Assembly (NCBI RefSeq): GCF_025145845.1
Contig: NZ_CP102253.1
Location: 1 to 64,000 of the forward strand
From: Alistipes shahii WAL 8301
GTDB lineage: Bacteria > Bacteroidota > Bacteroidia > Bacteroidales > Rikenellaceae
Length of the DNA stretch: 64,000 bases
Direction: 5' to 3'
Made by a program: the position numbers and the translations under genes. The stretch's first letter is position 1, and every line of letters begins with the position of its first letter. Under the pieces are notes generated by a model. It searched no databases. It worked only from the letters and a program-made list of their open reading frames with translations, and was not told the DNA's origin. Positions 61,896 through 64,000 of the stretch are shown piece after piece.

Positions 61896-62309
61896 ATGAC
61901 CCGCATGCTCGCGATCCTCGCCCTGGCGGCACTCGCCGTTGGCTGCGGCACATCTCCCCGTGCGGTCGAACGCAAGGGCCGGATTATCTCGCTAACGGAT
62001 TCGATTCTCACCACGGGAGGCACGGACACCGTGCGTTTCGGACGCCTCGGGTCCGGCGAAATCGCCGTGCTGCGCCTCTGGCTGGCCAACGACGCGAGCC
62101 GTCCCGTGGCCGTCGCCTCCTACCGGCGCAGCTGCGGATGCACGACGCTCGAATTTGACGCACAACCGATTGCACCGGGCGACGCACGGCAGGTGACGCT
62201 CACCTTCGATTCGCGCGGCGAACGGGGCTGGCAACTCAAGGCGCTGGACATCACGCTGGCGGGAGGGCAGCGGCCCCTGCGGCTGTTCGTGGAAGCGGAC
62301 ATAAAATAA
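61896..62309 (+). CDS. DUF1573 lipoprotein
   Basis: A 137-residue lipoprotein with signal MLAILALAALAVGCGT (Cys at 17). The DUF1573 domain (about 38-137) has DTVRFGRLGSGE, WLANDASRPVAV and the hallmark SCGCTTLEF near 79, followed by PGDARQVTLTF. Such immunoglobulin-like modules are widespread periplasmic proteins in Bacteroidota, of unknown role. It follows nusB by 12 bp and is probably in the same transcript. Confidence 0.87.
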   Translation: MTRMLAILALAALAVGCGTSPRAVERKGRIISLTDSILTTGGTDTVRFGRLGSGEIAVLRLWLANDASRPVAVASYRRSCGCTTLEFDAQPIAPGDARQVTLTFDSRGERGWQLKALDITLAGGQRPLRLFVEADIK

Positions 62310-62313
62310 ATCC

Positions 62314-62343
62314 TTGTTTATTCGGCAATAATTTGTACCTTTG
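62314..62343 (+). promoter_or_regulatory. Promoter of yajC
   Basis: TTG (62314-62316), 19-bp spacer and TACCTTTG (62336-62343), 39 bp before ATG 62383. Confidence 0.7.
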
Positions 62344-62382
62344 CTTCGTTCAATGGAATAAACACTTAAAACGAATACAATT

Positions 62383-62703
62383 ATGATTAATTTTCTTCAG
62401 ACGGTCCCCATAGAGCCTCAACCGAGATTCATGCAGCAGTACAGTTTCATTATTATGATCGGCCTCATGGTGCTGGTTCTCTGGTTGTTCATGTGGCGTC
62501 CCGAGGCCAAGCGCCGCAAACAGATGCAGGAGTTCCGCAACGGTCTGAAAAAAGGAGACAAAGTCATCACCGCCGGCGGCATCTACGGCGTCGTGAAGGA
62601 GATCAAGGAGACCACCCTGCTGATCGAGGTCGACGGCAATGTGACGCTGCGCATCGACAAAAACATGGTCGTAGCCGACAATTCGGACCTCCAGCGTCAG
62701 TAG
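62383..62703 (+). CDS. yajC: Preprotein translocase subunit YajC
   Basis: A 106-residue inner-membrane protein that joins SecDF at the Sec translocon. It has one transmembrane helix (about 20-40, IIMIGLMVLVLWLFMW) followed by the conserved RPEAKRRKQMQEFRNGLKKG and DKVITAGGIYGVVKEIKE segments and the terminal VEVDGNVTLRIDKNMV strand. Length is normal. It has its own promoter and is closed by a bidirectional terminator. Confidence 0.94.
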   Translation: MINFLQTVPIEPQPRFMQQYSFIIMIGLMVLVLWLFMWRPEAKRRKQMQEFRNGLKKGDKVITAGGIYGVVKEIKETTLLIEVDGNVTLRIDKNMVVADNSDLQRQ

Positions 62704-62718
62704 AGATAACCCGCGCAT

Positions 62719-62752
62719 AAAAAAGAGCTGCAAGGATTTGCAGCTCTTTTTT
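62719..62752. terminator. Bidirectional terminator between yajC and nrdG
   Basis: AAAAAAGAGCTGCAA pairs with TTGCAGCTCTTTTTT. It lies between convergent genes. Confidence 0.9.
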
Positions 62753-62759
62753 CACACAC

Positions 62760-63245
62760 CTATCCGAACAGGTGCAAGGCCCCGACGTCGATGATCCGCT
62801 GGTTGGAACTCCCCCGGAAATCGAGCGACAGATCGCGCAGCGCCTCGACGTAGCGTCCGTCGACCAGCGTGTCGATCCACCGAAGGCACTCCCGGCGGGC
62901 CGGGTCGGCGAGACACTCTTCGAGCGTATAGCCCGTATAGCACCAGACGTTCTGCCCCGTGCGCTCCTTCACCAGCCGCAGAAAGGCTGCCATGGCTTCG
63001 GGCTGCAACAGCGGATCGCCGCCGCTGAGCGTCACCCCGTCGAGAATCGGATTCGCGGCGATTGCGGCGCAGATAGTTTCGGCACGCTCCACGGTCAGCG
63101 GCTCGCCCCGCCGGGGATCGTGGCTCTCGGGGTTGTGGCAGCCGGGACAACGGTGCGCGCACCCCGCGAAATAGATCGCATAGCGCAACCCGTAACCGTC
63201 GGAGATGGTTTCGGGATAGATGCCGATGATTCTTAATAATTCCAT
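62760..63245 (-). CDS. nrdG: Anaerobic ribonucleotide reductase activase NrdG
   Basis: A 161-residue radical-SAM enzyme that installs the glycyl radical on NrdD. ATG 63245 (MELLRIIGIYPETISDGYG) is the expected start. The [4Fe-4S] cluster motif CAHRCPGC (C-x3-C-x2-C) is at residue 29, followed by the SAM-binding GGDPLLQPEA near 79. Length and gene order (after nrdD) are standard. The gap to nrdD is about 300 bp and contains a repeat and a nested hairpin. Confidence 0.94.
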   Translation of the reverse strand: MELLRIIGIYPETISDGYGLRYAIYFAGCAHRCPGCHNPESHDPRRGEPLTVERAETICAAIAANPILDGVTLSGGDPLLQPEAMAAFLRLVKERTGQNVWCYTGYTLEECLADPARRECLRWIDTLVDGRYVEALRDLSLDFRGSSNQRIIDVGALHLFG

Positions 63246-63302
63246 TGCGTTTTCATAACATGAATACAACTCCGTCGGTCGCGATTCACGGCGGAACGCC
63301 GT

Positions 63303-63342
63303 GTTTACAAATCTGACCCACCTCTAAACTTTAGGCGGGGAC
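63303..63342. repeat. Dispersed intergenic repeat, copy C
   Basis: GTTTACAAATCTGACCCACC followed by GGCGGGGAC, closely related to 6000-6046 near recA. The gap 63246-63550 contains this and the hairpin at 63470, but no credible gene. Confidence 0.55.
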
Positions 63343-63469
63343 TTGCCGCACGCGACCGGAGACGGCGGCAAAAAGGGATTCTTCCGCCGGGTGAATTTTG
63401 ATTTTAGGCGGGCGGACAGGGGGCCGCCAATTTCGATTATCGCAGAGCGGTTTTCGGGCTTCGTGAAGT

Positions 63470-63513
63470 GGGGCGAAGCAGGAGCATACGAACGTATGTA
63501 ACTGTTTCGCCCC
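63470..63513. repeat. Nested inverted repeat between nrdD and nrdG
   Basis: The outer stem GGGGCGAA (63470-63477) / TTCGCCCC (63506-63513) encloses CATACG (63485-63490) / CGTATG (63493-63498). It may be an mRNA processing or regulatory structure or a mobile repeat. Confidence 0.5.
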
Positions 63514-63550
63514 GCAAGGGAAGTGCAAAAGATGCCGGTGAGAATCGAAA

Positions 63551-64000
63551 TTACCGGTGCTTTACCCGATCGCGCTCCTCGGCCTGCTTGGCCGAGTTCC
63601 ACGATTCGAGGCTGCCTGTCAGGTAACCCGTGATGCGGCGCATGCGCAGGATGTCGTCCGAACCGCAGACGGGACATTTCGAGTAGATCACCCCGCGGTG
63701 GCCGCACTTGCGGCAGGTGTCGATCGGATGGTTGATCGAGCCGTAGCCGATCCCCTCGTCCTGCATCACCTTGACGATCTTGAGGATCGCCACGGGATTC
63801 TTCCGGGCCTCGCCGTCGAGTTCGACGTAGGTGATATGCCCGCCGCGCGTGATGGCGTGGAACGGCGCTTCGAGGCGGATTTTCTCGACGATGGAAACCG
63901 GCTCGCGCACGTCGACGTGGAACGAGTTGACGTAGTAGTCGCGGTCGGTGACGCCCGGAATCTCCCCATAACGCTTGCGGTCCATGCGCGTGAAGCGTCC
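63551..64000 (-). CDS. nrdD: Anaerobic ribonucleoside-triphosphate reductase NrdD, C-terminal part
   Basis: The 3' 150 codons of nrdD; the gene continues past the window edge. NrdD makes deoxyribonucleotides anaerobically using a glycyl radical. The zinc site is visible as CRKCGHRGVIYSKCPVCGSD, and the glycyl-radical motif is RRITGYL near the C-terminus (the Gly is about 20 residues from the end). The region YVNSFHVDVREPVSIVEKI is typical of the late barrel. Activated by NrdG, encoded 300 bp downstream on the same strand. Confidence 0.93.
   Translation of the reverse strand, partial: GRFTRMDRKRYGEIPGVTDRDYYVNSFHVDVREPVSIVEKIRLEAPFHAITRGGHITYVELDGEARKNPVAILKIVKVMQDEGIGYGSINHPIDTCRKCGHRGVIYSKCPVCGSDDILRMRRITGYLTGSLESWNSAKQAEERDRVKHR

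Noticed and set aside
63324..63707. 127-codon minus-strand frame between nrdD and nrdG
   Set aside because: It overlaps the end of nrdD in another frame and runs through the repeat and hairpin, so it is probably not coding.

Overview
The window looks like a chromosome segment of a Bacteroidota bacterium close to Alistipes (Rikenellaceae), numbered from dnaA at base 1. The evidence is a GC-rich genome (visibly well above 50% in most genes), TAnnTTTG -7 boxes with a TTG/TTTG -33 box 18-20 bp upstream, few Shine-Dalgarno sequences, and many Bacteroidota-type proteins (DUF5689, DUF4251, DUF5606, DUF1573, DUF2795, BACON/DUF4595 lipoproteins, a long NusB, an RNF-free gut-anaerobe gene set with NrdD/NrdG). 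The genus is inferred from style and not proven.

Layout. 1-5.4 kb: dnaA, a TlpA-like thioredoxin lipoprotein, an alpha/beta hydrolase, a WYL regulator, a cupin lipoprotein and a zinc-ribbon mini-protein. 5.4-10.9 kb: a PrxQ/Bcp peroxiredoxin, recA, a Rel/Spo (p)ppGpp enzyme, three small membrane proteins and a HIT hydrolase. 10.9-12.2 kb: an AT-rich control region packed with TTTACA-N2-TGTAAA palindromes in front of an HTH regulator. 12.2-20.6 kb: a formate/nitrite channel, ZnuA and ZnuC without a permease, an OmpA-like protein, argS, a CNNM/CorC transporter and dusB. 20.6-23.1 kb: glycoside-hydrolase/sulfatase debris followed by an intact GH2 enzyme. 23.1-29.6 kb: mgsA, DUF5606, a lipoprotein, mscS, serB, two overlapping DUF5689 lipoproteins and obg.

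29.7-37.3 kb is amino-acid metabolism on the minus strand: leuA-leuC-leuD-citramalate synthase-like-leuB behind a long leader, with alanine dehydrogenase upstream. 37.4-49.3 kb: a TonB-receptor-like barrel, pepD and ispF from overlapping divergent promoters, a strongly structured RNA ending in a terminator just before a low-GC SUMF1 lipoprotein, two DUF4251 proteins, uvrA and a BACON lipoprotein. 49.6-58.9 kb: an omega-amidase, a CocE/NonD hydrolase, an S1-domain protein with a methyltransferase, a six-hairpin glycosidase, a DUF2795 protein, a cobalamin adenosyltransferase, a short conserved protein and a BaiN/HI0933 flavoprotein. 59.0-60.1 kb: an IS982-like insertion sequence. 60.3-64.0 kb: a membrane protein, nusB, a DUF1573 lipoprotein, yajC, nrdG and the 3' part of nrdD.

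Most genes are housekeeping. The unusual material is intergenic: an exact 40-bp palindrome-plus-promoter cassette before two consecutive genes, the multi-operator region at 11.0-11.5 kb, the structured RNA at 42.2-42.3 kb, a promoter-bearing repeat shared by obg and the barrel gene, a dispersed intergenic repeat in three gaps, and gene debris at 20.6-21.2 kb. No tRNA, rRNA or CRISPR array was recognised.
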